Shown here: positions 7,684 through 16,480 of the stretch, in pieces
Layout: each line of letters starts with the position of its first letter
How positions within the stretch are numbered: the first letter of the stretch is position 1
Assembly (NCBI RefSeq): GCF_017349315.1
Contig: NZ_JAFMPP010000013.1
Span: forward strand, 1-64,000
From: Jiella flava
GTDB lineage: Bacteria > Pseudomonadota > Alphaproteobacteria > Rhizobiales > Rhizobiaceae
Direction: 5' to 3'
Length of the DNA stretch: 64,000 nucleotides
Program-made: the position numbers and the translations under genes
The notes under the pieces: model-generated
Database searches by the model: none
Seen by the model: only the letters and a program-made list of their open reading frames with translations
What the model was told of the DNA's origin: nothing

Positions 7684-7697
7684 ATTTGGCGCCAAAT
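7684..7697. promoter_or_regulatory. Perfect 14-base palindrome upstream of the permease
   Basis: ATTTGGCGCCAAAT lies eight bases outside the IS481-like element and about 147 bases before the permease start. It could be an operator for the permease/amine-oxidase pair, but a 14-base palindrome can also arise by chance. No regulator is assigned. Confidence 0.3.
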
Positions 7698-7843
7698 GTC
7701 AATACGGGACGTTGTTCGCTTTTTAACCTCGCTGTTTGGCGCTTCTGCGACAGGAAGTGGCGGCTCTCAAACGACGGCTGCTTCTCACCCGATACCAGAT
7801 GTCCGTCGCGTTTATGCAAATCAAACCAAAAAGGGGAGCCGTC

Positions 7844-9274
7844 ATGGATTTGCAGACTGACAATAAACTTCGCCGCGACGCGATAGGTGTCTCACACATC
7901 GTTTTTTTCGTCGTAGCGGCGGCAGCGCCGTTGACCGCGGTGGTAGGCGCTTCTCCAGCGGCATTCGCGTTCGGCAACGGGCCGGGCGTGCCAGCTTCAT
8001 ATCTTCTTGTCGGCCTTCTCTATCTTGTCTTCAGTGTCGGATTTACGGCCATGAACAGGTTCGTAAGCGGTGCTGGTGGGTTCTATTCCTACATCGCCAA
8101 CGGGCTTGGCCGCCCTGCCGGAGTTGCCGGAGCCTTCATCGCGCTGATCACCTACAACGCGATCGATATCGCCGTATACGGTCTCTTCGGCTTCTTCTTG
8201 AACGACATCGTCAAGTCAATGGGCGGGCCCGACGTGCCGTGGCTACTTTATTCTCTGTTGCTAGCGATCGCAGTCTATCTGTGTGGCATGCGCAAGATAG
8301 AGTTCAGTGGAAAGGTACTGGGCTGCTGCATGGTAGCAGAAATCGCCATTCTCATGCTGCTCGGCTTGGCGATCCTCATGACAGGCGGCGGACCTGAAGG
8401 CATTTCGGTTTCCGCGTTCGGTCCACAGGCTGTATTTACGCCCGGTCTTGGCGTTGCCCTAGTTTTTGTTGTCGCGTCCTTCATCGGCTTCGAAGCGACC
8501 GCAATCTTTGGCGAGGAGGCCCGTGACCCCAAGCGCACCATTCCGAAGGCGACCTATCTTGCGGTCCTGATCATCGCGCTCTTCTACGCCTTCGTCACTT
8601 GGACGATCTCGCTCCATTATGGCCCGTCGAAAATCACCGAAGTTGCGGCCACACAGACGGCCACGATGTATCTGTCGGCTGTGCAATCGAAACTTGGCGG
8701 CTTTGCAGGTTTCGTGATGAACGTGCTGCTCGTGACAAGCCTGTTCGCCTGCGCCCTGTCCTTCCACAATACAATCAATCGTTATTTTTATGCGATTGGA
8801 CGGGAAGGCATCGCCTGGGCAGGTTTTGCCCGTACCCATGACGACCACCAGTCACCCTATGTCGCCGGCATTGTCCAGACGGCTCTCGCCTTCGGGATAA
8901 CGGCGATTTTCGCCCTGACGGGCCAAGATCCCTATGCTGTGGTTTTCGCGTGGATGGGCACGTTTGCAAGCATCGGCATCCTGATTCTCCAAATCCTGGT
9001 CTCTCTCGCGGTGATAGTTTTCTTCGCTCGTGACAACCGGGGCATCAGCCTTTGGCACAGGCTCGTGGCCCCGGTTATCGGAGCGCTCGGACTGGCCTCG
9101 TGCCTTGCCCTAATGATCGCCAACCTGTCTCTGGTCAGCGGTTCAGAATCCCTGATCGTCGATTCCTTCCCGCTGGTGATCGTGTTGGTTGGCGGCCTCG
9201 GCTTCGTCTTCGCCAACTGGCTCCGCACTGCCCGTCCCACCGTTTACGAAAATCTCGGCCGCGCTTTCGGCTGA
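7844..9274 (+). CDS. APC-superfamily amino acid/amine permease
   Basis: 476 residues, about twelve hydrophobic segments. The first helix contains the APC signature GVSHIVFFVVAAAAPLTAVV, followed by FSVGFTAMNRFVSGAGGFYS. FEATAIFGEEARDPKRTIPK after helix 6 is typical of amino acid/polyamine permeases. ATG at 7844 is preceded by AAGGGGAG; an in-frame upstream extension exists but starts in unrelated DNA. A copper amine oxidase gene follows after 59 bases, so the substrate is probably a primary amine such as an aromatic or aliphatic monoamine; this is inference. The two genes are likely cotranscribed. Confidence 0.85.
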   Translation: MDLQTDNKLRRDAIGVSHIVFFVVAAAAPLTAVVGASPAAFAFGNGPGVPASYLLVGLLYLVFSVGFTAMNRFVSGAGGFYSYIANGLGRPAGVAGAFIALITYNAIDIAVYGLFGFFLNDIVKSMGGPDVPWLLYSLLLAIAVYLCGMRKIEFSGKVLGCCMVAEIAILMLLGLAILMTGGGPEGISVSAFGPQAVFTPGLGVALVFVVASFIGFEATAIFGEEARDPKRTIPKATYLAVLIIALFYAFVTWTISLHYGPSKITEVAATQTATMYLSAVQSKLGGFAGFVMNVLLVTSLFACALSFHNTINRYFYAIGREGIAWAGFARTHDDHQSPYVAGIVQTALAFGITAIFALTGQDPYAVVFAWMGTFASIGILILQILVSLAVIVFFARDNRGISLWHRLVAPVIGALGLASCLALMIANLSLVSGSESLIVDSFPLVIVLVGGLGFVFANWLRTARPTVYENLGRAFG

Positions 9275-9333
9275 CACGAACGGGTGGGGAAACCAGTCTC
9301 TACTCGACCATTATTACGAAAACATCGGAAAGA

Positions 9334-11304
9334 ATGAACATGTCCGATATGGCTCATGAACATTGCTGCTCTTCACAAAAACGCCCTTCTGACCACGATC
9401 CGATCGTCAGCCATCCGCTTCAACCGCTGACTCCGGCAGAAATTCGTAAAGTGGTCGAAATCGTCCGCGTCAATCCCCCCTACGGCGACGACACCCGTTT
9501 CGAAACGATCGAGCTTATGGAGCCGGAAAAGGCTGTCGTCAGGGCTTTCAAATCCGGCGATGTCATAGCCCGCAATGCCAGGGTCAACGTCTTCAGCGCA
9601 AAGGCTGTCGGCGTCACCGGCATGACCGTTTCCTTGGGCCGGGGCGAGGTGCTGTCGGCACAGGAGTTTCCCGAAAAACGGCCGATGATCCAGCTTGAAC
9701 AGTTCATTCCGATCGAAGAAATCGTCCGCGCAAATCCCGAGTTCATCGCCGCCTGCGAGAAGCGTGGCATTTTCGATATGTCGATGGTCTGCATCGATCC
9801 ATGGTCGGCGGGGAATTTCGGAATCGAGGGAGAGGAAGGACGCCATCTCGCCCATGTTTTCGCCTGGCTGCGTCTTTACGAGAACGAAAACTTCTATGCA
9901 CATCCGATCGAAGGGCTGAACGCAGTTCTCGACCTGAAGACACAGGAAATCATCCGCGTGGACGATTACGGCGTGACGCCCATTCCCATGCAGGAGTCCA
10001 ACTACGAGCACCAGCTCGTCAACACGACCCACGCACCGCTCAAGCCGATCAACGTGACACAGCCAGAGGGGGTGAACTTCGCCGTCAATGGCCGACGCCT
10101 GACCTGGGACAAGTGGTCCATGGTCATCGGCTTCAACGCGCGCGAATCCCTTACTTTCCACGATATCCAGTATGACGGAAGGCCGATCCTCTTCCGCGCG
10201 TCGCTGGTGGAGATGGTCGTGCCATACGGTAGCCCCGACAATGGGCACTATCGCAAGCACGTGTTCGACATCGGCGAATACGGCATCGGCAAGCTTGCGA
10301 ACTCCCTCAAGCTCGGCTGCGACTGCCTCGGCGTCATCGAATATCTCGACGTGCACATGAACACCATAGACGGCGAGGTAATGACCATCGAGAAAGCCAT
10401 CTGCATCCACGAAGAAGATGTCGGGCTGCTCTGGAAACATATGGATTTCCGTACCGAGCGGACGGAAGTGCGGCGGGCCAGAAAACTGGTTGTCTCCTGC
10501 GTCTGCACGGTCGGAAACTATGAATATGCCCTCTACTGGTATTTCTACCTCGACGGCATGATTGAGTTCGAAATGAAGGCGACCGGCATCATCAACACCG
10601 TAGCCTGCATTCCGGGCCAACCCGGTAAATACGGCCGCGAGGTTCTGCCAGGTGTGGTCGGGCAGATTCACCAGCATATCTTCTGCGCGCGGCTCGACAT
10701 GGCGGTAGACGGCGATCTCAACAGTGTCGTCGAGTGCAACAGTTATTCGGAAGAGGAAGGCCCGCAAAATCCCTACGGCAACGCCTTCTACGAAGAAGAA
10801 ACGGTGTTGGTACGCGAAAGCGAGGCGGCGCGTCGTGCAAACTCTGAGACCCACCGGTACTGGAAAGTCATCAATCCGGCAAAACTGAACTATACCGGCA
10901 CGCCTGTCGGCTACAAGCTGGAACCGACACATGCCGTTACCCCCTATGTGCGCGCCAACTCCCCCTCGGGAAAGCGCGCAGATTTTGTGCAGAACCATCT
11001 TTGGGTATCCGCATACCACCCAGAGGAGCGCTTCCCGGCCGGCAACTACGTGAACCACTCGGACGGACAGGGCGGCATCGCAGACTATATCAAACAGGAT
11101 CGCCCGATTGAGAATGCCGACGTCGTGCTCTGGTATGTCTTTGGCTTGCACCATCCTGTCAGGGTCGAGGATTTTCCGGTTCAGCCATGCGTCGTTACGG
11201 GCTTCAAGTTAATGCCCAGCGGGTTCTTTAACGGCAATCCGACGATCGATTTACCACCGGATATCAACAAGGCAAGTTGCTGCGCCAACACCTCCGGAAG
11301 GTAA
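9334..11304 (+). CDS. Copper amine oxidase (TPQ enzyme)
   Basis: 656 residues, normal for bacterial copper amine oxidases. It oxidises a primary amine to aldehyde, ammonia and hydrogen peroxide. The topaquinone motif N-Y-E-Y is at residues 395-398, with Tyr396 as cofactor precursor. Copper ligands are His446 and His448 (QIHQHIF), plus His607 or His606 (FGLHHPVRVEDFPV). N2/N3-type domains precede the catalytic domain. GGAAAGA lies just upstream of ATG 9334; a second ATG follows two codons later. No Sec signal is visible, so it is probably cytosolic. There is no aldehyde dehydrogenase in the window to take the product. A truncated IS3 copy begins 18 bases after the stop. Confidence 0.93.
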   Translation: MNMSDMAHEHCCSSQKRPSDHDPIVSHPLQPLTPAEIRKVVEIVRVNPPYGDDTRFETIELMEPEKAVVRAFKSGDVIARNARVNVFSAKAVGVTGMTVSLGRGEVLSAQEFPEKRPMIQLEQFIPIEEIVRANPEFIAACEKRGIFDMSMVCIDPWSAGNFGIEGEEGRHLAHVFAWLRLYENENFYAHPIEGLNAVLDLKTQEIIRVDDYGVTPIPMQESNYEHQLVNTTHAPLKPINVTQPEGVNFAVNGRRLTWDKWSMVIGFNARESLTFHDIQYDGRPILFRASLVEMVVPYGSPDNGHYRKHVFDIGEYGIGKLANSLKLGCDCLGVIEYLDVHMNTIDGEVMTIEKAICIHEEDVGLLWKHMDFRTERTEVRRARKLVVSCVCTVGNYEYALYWYFYLDGMIEFEMKATGIINTVACIPGQPGKYGREVLPGVVGQIHQHIFCARLDMAVDGDLNSVVECNSYSEEEGPQNPYGNAFYEEETVLVRESEAARRANSETHRYWKVINPAKLNYTGTPVGYKLEPTHAVTPYVRANSPSGKRADFVQNHLWVSAYHPEERFPAGNYVNHSDGQGGIADYIKQDRPIENADVVLWYVFGLHHPVRVEDFPVQPCVVTGFKLMPSGFFNGNPTIDLPPDINKASCCANTSGR

Positions 11305-11321
11305 GACTGATCGGAGGACAT

Positions 11322-11873
11322 TGGACTTGCCTCCGTTTGAGCGGACAGTCATGCGGTTGCGGCTTGGGCTGATCGGAACTCGCGGGGCGAGCGCCATTTC
11401 AGCCCGGAGTGAGGATGGTTGTCGTTGTAGTCCTCGAACCATCCGGCGATGTTTTGCAGAGCCGTTACGGCGTCCGGTACGGGGTTCACCTCCACATAAT
11501 CGCGTTTGAACGTTTTGACGAAGGCTTCGCTGATGCCGTTGCTCTGCGGGCTCGCGACCGGAGTGAAGCAGGACTTCAGGCCGAGTTGGCGGGCGAAGAC
11601 CTGGGTTTTTTTGCGGTATAAGCCGAACCATTGTCCGACAGGAGTTCGATCGGCTCGGGGGCGCGCAAGGCGGTGAAGCGCGTCTCGATGGCTTCGAGCA
11701 TCATGTCGCGGATGTCGGAGCCGCTGATGCCGGAGCCAGCCACGGCTTTCCAGGCGATGATCTCGCGGTCATGGGCGTCGATCAGAAAGTCGCATCGGAC
11801 GATCTGGCCGTTCCAGCAGCGAAATTCGAAGCCATCGGAGCACCACCGGATGTTCGATCGCATCGTGACGACC
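11322..11873 (-). mobile_element. IS3-family element, copy B, 3' half only
   Basis: 552 bases, the exact inverted counterpart of 4293-4843 of copy A with a few substitutions. It starts at the terminus TGGACTTGCCTCCG and breaks off at GTCGTGACGACCT (11861-11873). It carries the C-terminal OrfB region. Its homopolymer at the SDNGSAYTAK site is A7 (minus strand), against A6 in copy A; both are out of frame, by different amounts. With copy A it brackets the AraC/permease/amine-oxidase block in inverted orientation. No orfA or left end remains. Confidence 0.85.
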
Positions 11874-11986
11874 TGGGCGCCGTCGCGGATGCCGAGGGCG
11901 TCGGTGAGGCGGGCGCGGCTGTCGGTATAGAGGGCGGCGCTGGAGCGGTCGATCAGGCTTCCTTGATATGTCGCGCGGCAGCCATT

Positions 11987-12000
11987 TTGATTCAGATCAA
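11987..12000. promoter_or_regulatory. Perfect FNR/FixK-type box next to an IS junction
   Basis: TTGATTCAGATCAA matches the TTGAT-N4-ATCAA consensus of FNR and FixK regulators exactly. On the minus strand it faces about 110 bases of DNA that look like the start of a gene (IDRSSAALYTDSRARLTDAL), but that is cut by the IS3 remnant at 11873. No intact oxygen-regulated gene lies within reach on either strand, so the site seems orphaned. Confidence 0.5.
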
Positions 12001-12047
12001 AACCCTCGCAGCATCCCTTGGCGCGGCGCATAACCAGTCGCTCCCCC

Positions 12048-13208
12048 CTACCCTTGCAGCTCCGCCCTCATCCGCTCCAGCGCCTCCGCCAGCGCTGCGT
12101 GGCTGCAGGCATAAGAGAGCCGTATGAAGTGTTCGCCGCGGGCAAGGTCGAAGTCGACGCCGGGGGTGATCGCCACGTGGCAGCGGGCAAGCAGCCGGCG
12201 GGAGAGAATCGAGGCGCTCGTCTCGTCGTCCGGCAGGCCGGCATAGGCGTAAAAGGCGCCGTCGATCGGCGCGATGTCGCGGAAGCCGAGGTCAGGCAGC
12301 GCCTGCATCAAGAGATCGCGATTGCGGATATAGCCCGCGCGCACCGCATCAAGCTCATCGCTTGCCTCGAACACTGCCTCAGCCGCGACTTGCGAAAGTT
12401 CCGGCGCCGAAATGTAGAGGCTCTGGGCGATCCGCTCGGTGACCCGCACCATGTCGGTCGGCAGCACCATCCAGCCGATCCGCCAGCCGGTCATGCAATA
12501 GTATTTCGAGAAGGAATTGACGATGACGGGCCGGTCGGAAAAGGCGAGCGCCGTTGCGTCGCCGCCGGAATAAGCGAGCCGGTGATAGATCTCATCGGAG
12601 ATGAAGCGGATGTGATGCGCGTCGGCAAATTCAATCAGCCGCTTCAGCTCGGCGGGCGGCGTCACCGTGCCGGTGGGATTGGCGGGGCTCGCCACCAGAA
12701 CGCCGTCGATCGGCCGCTCGCGATGCGCCGCTTCCAGATGATCGGCGGTCAAGAGGTAATTCGTGTCGGCGCTCACGGGAATTTCGACCGGCTCCAGCCC
12801 CAGCACCCGCAAGACATTGCGATAGGCGGGATAGCCGGGGGACGCCAGCGCGATCCGCGCGCCGGGATCGAAGGCGGCGAGGAAGGCGAGGTTGAAGCCG
12901 CCCGACGAACCCGTTGTGATCAGGATGCGGCTCGGATCGACAGCCACGCCATAAGCCTCGGCGTAATGGCGGGCGATCCGCTCGCGTAGGCTCGGCAGGC
13001 CCGGCGCGTCGGTATAGGCGATGCGCCCGCGCTGGAGATGCGCATTCGCCGCCGCGATCGCGGCCGCCGGCGTCGGCGCGTCGGGCTGACCGACGGCAAG
13101 CGAGATGACCGGCGCCCCGCGCGCCTTCAAGGTATTTGCCTCGGCCAAAACCTCCATGGCGCGAAACGGGAGGACATCGGAACGCTGCGAGGCGAGATTA
13201 ACGGTCAT
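12048..13208 (-). CDS. Class I/II PLP-dependent aminotransferase
   Basis: 386 residues from ATG 13208; ATGs at 13220 and 13241 are possible. It has the fold-type I pattern: LAVGQPDAPTPAAAI near the N-terminus, ITTGSSGGFNLAFLAAFDPG, ASPANPTGTVTPP, SDEIYHRLAYSG, and the PLP-binding lysine in NSFSKYYCMTGWRIGWMVLP. The closest family behaviour is aspartate/aromatic or alanine-type aminotransferases; the substrate cannot be read from sequence. The gene stands alone, convergent with the IS-rich block and divergent from the M48 protease gene. Confidence 0.85.
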   Translation of the reverse strand: MTVNLASQRSDVLPFRAMEVLAEANTLKARGAPVISLAVGQPDAPTPAAAIAAANAHLQRGRIAYTDAPGLPSLRERIARHYAEAYGVAVDPSRILITTGSSGGFNLAFLAAFDPGARIALASPGYPAYRNVLRVLGLEPVEIPVSADTNYLLTADHLEAAHRERPIDGVLVASPANPTGTVTPPAELKRLIEFADAHHIRFISDEIYHRLAYSGGDATALAFSDRPVIVNSFSKYYCMTGWRIGWMVLPTDMVRVTERIAQSLYISAPELSQVAAEAVFEASDELDAVRAGYIRNRDLLMQALPDLGFRDIAPIDGAFYAYAGLPDDETSASILSRRLLARCHVAITPGVDFDLARGEHFIRLSYACSHAALAEALERMRAELQG

Positions 13209-13365
13209 GGTGGCTTTCATGGCGGTTGAGGTCGGAATCATTGGATTGTGTCATCCGACGCACGGGCGGCGCACACAATCGGTCGCGCTGACGAAAGAGT
13301 GATGGCATGCGCTTGAACCGCGACGCCGTTCCGGTTCACTAGCGGATCAGCGCAAAGGACGGAAC

Positions 13366-14760
13366 ATGCGATCTTTTCTCGTTTCCGCGACCAAACGACT
13401 GACCGGTCTCGCCATGGCAGGCTGTGTCGCCCTGACCAGCGCCCTGCCCGCATCGCCGGCTCTCGCCGACGCGCGCGACAAGCGCAGCCTGCCGGTGGTC
13501 CGCGATGCCGAGATCGAAACGCTGGTCAGCGGCTACGCCCGTCCCTTGCTGAAAGCGGCCGGTCTGTCGCAGCGTGGCATCCAGACCGTGCTGATCAATT
13601 CACCCGACTTTAACGCCTTCGTTCTCGGTCGGCGGATCTTCGTCAACACCGGCGCGATCACCGCGACCGAGACGCCGAACGAGTTGATCGGCATCCTGGC
13701 CCATGAAATCGGCCATCTGGCCGGCGGCCATCAGGATCGTCTCAGCCAGAAGCTCGACGACGCCAAAGTCCTGACGCTGGTCACAGCGCTGCTTGGCGTC
13801 GGTGTCGCCGCAACGGGCGCCGCGACCGGCGCCAAGGGCCTTCCCGGCGTCGGTGTCGGCATCGCCTCGGCCGGCGGCAGTGCCGTGCAGCGCTCGCTGC
13901 TGAGCTATATGCGCGGCGAGGAGACCGTCGCCGATCGCGCGGCGATCACCTATCTGTCGCGGACCGGGCAGTCGGGCCGCGGTCTTGTCGAGACGTTGCG
14001 CATTCTTCAGCGGCAGAGCGCGTATTCGGGCGTTAACGGGCGCTCCTATCTTTCCTCGCATCCAGCTCCCATGGACCGGATAGCCTCCATCGAGGACGCC
14101 GCGCGGCGCAGCACGCCCTATGATCGCGACGATCCGCCCGCCCTCGTCGAGCGCCACAATCTCGCCCGGGCGAAGATCGCCGCCTATACCGATGGCATGG
14201 ACGCCGTGCGGCGGATGTTTGCCAAGGCGCCGGGCAGCCTGCCGGCGCTCTACGGCGATGCCATTGCCACCTTCCTCGACGGCTCGGTCAACAGCGGCCT
14301 GCAAAAGATGGACCGTCTGGTCGCGGCCCGGCCGAAGAATCCCTGGTTCCATGAAATGCGCGGCGAAATGCTGCTCGAACTCGGCCGCGGCCGGGAAGCG
14401 GCGAGCGCGTTTCGCACCGCCGTGCACCTCGATCGCTCGAACTCCGCGCTTCTGCGCGCCGAGGTCGGCCAGGCACTGATCGTCGGCGGCAATCCGGCCG
14501 ATCTGAAACCGGCAGTGCAGATGCTTCAGGCGAGCCTGCAGCGCGATCCCTTGAATGCCGAAGGCTACCGCTATCTCGCCATGGCCTATGGCCGGCTCGG
14601 CGATATCGGCCGGGCAGAACTCGCCACCGCCGAAAGCCGCTGGACCGCCGGGTCGTTCACCGAGGCGAAGGTGTTCGCCGCCCGCGCCCAGCAACGTTTG
14701 CAGCCCGGTTCACCGCCTTGGCGCCGGGCTCAGGATATCTTGACCACGAAGACCCGTTGA
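13366..14760 (+). CDS. Periplasmic M48 metalloprotease with TPR repeats (BepA-like)
   Basis: 464 residues. An N-terminal signal peptide (GLAMAGCVALTSALPASPALA, cleaved near residue 34) precedes an M48 peptidase domain with zinc motif HEIGH at 113-117, then a downstream conserved MRGEETVADRAAITYL segment. From about residue 250 to the end are TPR-like helical repeats (AYTDGMDAVRRMF, REAASAFRTAVHLD, AEGYRYLAMAYGRLGDIGRA). Proteins of this type degrade or refold misassembled outer-membrane proteins. The thioredoxin-fold gene 97 bases downstream points the same way, envelope protein quality control. Confidence 0.88.
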   Translation: MRSFLVSATKRLTGLAMAGCVALTSALPASPALADARDKRSLPVVRDAEIETLVSGYARPLLKAAGLSQRGIQTVLINSPDFNAFVLGRRIFVNTGAITATETPNELIGILAHEIGHLAGGHQDRLSQKLDDAKVLTLVTALLGVGVAATGAATGAKGLPGVGVGIASAGGSAVQRSLLSYMRGEETVADRAAITYLSRTGQSGRGLVETLRILQRQSAYSGVNGRSYLSSHPAPMDRIASIEDAARRSTPYDRDDPPALVERHNLARAKIAAYTDGMDAVRRMFAKAPGSLPALYGDAIATFLDGSVNSGLQKMDRLVAARPKNPWFHEMRGEMLLELGRGREAASAFRTAVHLDRSNSALLRAEVGQALIVGGNPADLKPAVQMLQASLQRDPLNAEGYRYLAMAYGRLGDIGRAELATAESRWTAGSFTEAKVFAARAQQRLQPGSPPWRRAQDILTTKTR

Positions 14761-14857
14761 GCCGGCATTGCGGCCTCGACAACGACAGAAACGTCCGCCA
14801 TGCCGTTCGGCACGCTCAAGCTGTTACGGCGGCACGATGACACAAGGAACTGACCGC

Positions 14858-15628
14858 ATGGACCTCAAACGATCGATCGCCGCCGGCCTCGCCGCCCTTT
14901 TGACTGCCAGCGTCGCGATTGCCCCGGCGCTCGCGGCGCCAAAATTCGATGCCGGCCAGAAGACGGAAATCGAATCGATTGTCCGGAACTATCTGATCAC
15001 CCATCCGGAGGTCTTGGTCGAGGCGATCAACGCGCTCGAAGCCAAAAGGAACGCCGAGGCCGATGCGTCGCAGAAACAGGCGATCGCCGACAATGCCAAG
15101 GCGATCTTCTCGACGCCGCAAGGCACCGTTCTCGGCAATCCAAAGGGCGACGTCACCGTGGTCGAGTTCTTCGACTATAATTGCGGCTATTGCCGCCACG
15201 CCATGTCGGACATGGAAACGCTTCTGAAGACCGATCCGAAGATCCGCTTCGTGCTGAAGGAGATCCCGGTGCTTGGGCCGCAATCGGTCGAGGCCTCACG
15301 CGTCAGCCTCGCCTTCCGCAAGCTGAGGCCTGAGCTTTATGCCGAATTTCATCGCAAACTTCTCGGCTCACGCGGCGTTGCCGATGAAAAGCGGGCGATC
15401 GCCGTTGCCGCCGAACTCGGTGTCTCGGCCGATGCGTTGAAGCCGGTGATGGCGTCGCCGGAGATCGCCAAGGATATCGCCGGAGACAACGAAGTCGCGG
15501 CCGCGCTCGGGGTCAGCGGCACGCCGAGTTATGTCATCGCCGGCAAGGTGCTTGTCGGCGCCGTCGGACTCGACAATCTCGAGGCGGCGATAAAGAACGT
15601 CAGAACTTGCGGCAGCGCGTCGTGCTGA
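14858..15628 (+). CDS. DsbA-family thiol:disulfide oxidoreductase (Com1-like)
   Basis: 256 residues with a signal peptide (SIAAGLAALLTASVAIAPAL, cleaved after ALA near residue 27). A helical ScsC/Com1-type N-terminal oligomerisation region (ESIVRNYLITHPEVLVEAIN) is followed by a thioredoxin fold with Cys109-Gly-Tyr-Cys112 (FFDYNCGYCRHAM) and the cis-proline segment SGTPSYVI. ATG 14858 is preferred over 14837 because AAGGAAC lies seven bases ahead and the signal peptide then starts directly. It acts in the periplasm on disulfides. Confidence 0.88.
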   Translation: MDLKRSIAAGLAALLTASVAIAPALAAPKFDAGQKTEIESIVRNYLITHPEVLVEAINALEAKRNAEADASQKQAIADNAKAIFSTPQGTVLGNPKGDVTVVEFFDYNCGYCRHAMSDMETLLKTDPKIRFVLKEIPVLGPQSVEASRVSLAFRKLRPELYAEFHRKLLGSRGVADEKRAIAVAAELGVSADALKPVMASPEIAKDIAGDNEVAAALGVSGTPSYVIAGKVLVGAVGLDNLEAAIKNVRTCGSASC

Positions 15629-15982
15629 AAAAGCACGACGAAAAACCCCTTCAATAGCGTTTTATGGCTAGGCGATCGTGTCAATGCGCCCTATAGGCCA
15701 TTGCGAATGCCGGCGTTCGGGATGCCGCAGCCCGGCCAAAACGCTTTAGATCTTCGATGCCATTTGCTGCCGAAACATCTGTCGCATTCTGTCCTGGCGC
15801 CGCCGGGCCGTTGCCATGCCGTTTTGCGCAGACCGCTCGGCGCGAGATCGGCCGGCGTTGTGAAGGGTCTGCAAACGTTATCAGCACGACCGAACGACGC
15901 CATAACGTCGCGGCGGGGCGGACGCCCGATCAGCGGGCGCAACGAATTTCAACTCAAAGACCGAATCGGCTCAAGGAAGACA
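15629..15982. other. Intergenic stretch upstream of accB, no aroQ
   Basis: 354 bases between the DsbA-like gene and accB. I see no convincing gene on either strand. In many related Hyphomicrobiales a type II 3-dehydroquinase gene (aroQ) occupies this place; its HGPNLN motif is absent here. The accB promoter must lie in this stretch, but no clear -35/-10 pair stands out. Confidence 0.5.
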
Positions 15983-16471
15983 ATGGCCAAGGATGACATG
16001 ACGGTCGACCCGCGTTTCGTGCGTGAAATCGCGGCGATCCTGAAGGACACCGACCTGACCGAGATCGAAATCGAGAACGGCTCGATGAAGGTGCGTGTCA
16101 GCCGCGAGCGTGAACAGCCGCCGCAGCCCGCGCCGGTCGCCTATTATCAGCCGCACGCCTTCGAAGCCGCTCCGCAACCGGCAGCCGCTCCGGCGCCCGC
16201 TCCGGCCGGATCGGCCCCGGTGGCAAGCGGCCCGGAAAAGGGCTCGGTGCCCTCGCCGATGGTTGGCACTGTCTACCTTTCGCCGGCGCCTGGTGCCAAA
16301 GCCTTCATCGAGGTCGGCCAAAGCGTGAAGGAAGGCGAGACGCTGCTGATCATCGAGGCGATGAAGACGATGAATCAGATCCCTGCCCCGCGCGCCGGCA
16401 CGATCACCAAGATCCTCGTCGAGAATGCCCAACCGGTCGAGTACGGCGAAGCCCTCGTCGTCATCGCGTAA
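15983..16471 (+). CDS. accB: Biotin carboxyl carrier protein of acetyl-CoA carboxylase
   Basis: 162 residues. The N-terminus contains the conserved [20 protein letters not shown]; a Pro/Ala-rich linker spans about 45-85, and the biotinyl domain follows. The biotin-accepting lysine is Lys128 in [11 protein letters not shown]. It carries CO2 between AccC and the carboxyltransferase in fatty acid synthesis. ATG 15983 follows AAGGAAG. accC begins nine bases after the stop, so the two are one operon. Confidence 0.95.
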   Translation: MAKDDMTVDPRFVREIAAILKDTDLTEIEIENGSMKVRVSREREQPPQPAPVAYYQPHAFEAAPQPAAAPAPAPAGSAPVASGPEKGSVPSPMVGTVYLSPAPGAKAFIEVGQSVKEGETLLIIEAMKTMNQIPAPRAGTITKILVENAQPVEYGEALVVIA

Positions 16472-16480
16472 AGGGGGCGC

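Noticed and set aside
7736-7843. Upstream extension of the permease (LLRQEVAALKRRLL), which recalls transposase-like helices
   Set aside because: The permease has a good ribosome-binding site at 7831-7838 and a standard N-terminus from ATG 7844. The upstream helix may be an IS trace but is too short to claim.
9373-11154. A 593-codon open frame on the minus strand
   Set aside because: It is the antisense shadow of the copper amine oxidase, which has full family motifs. The antisense product has no recognisable domain.
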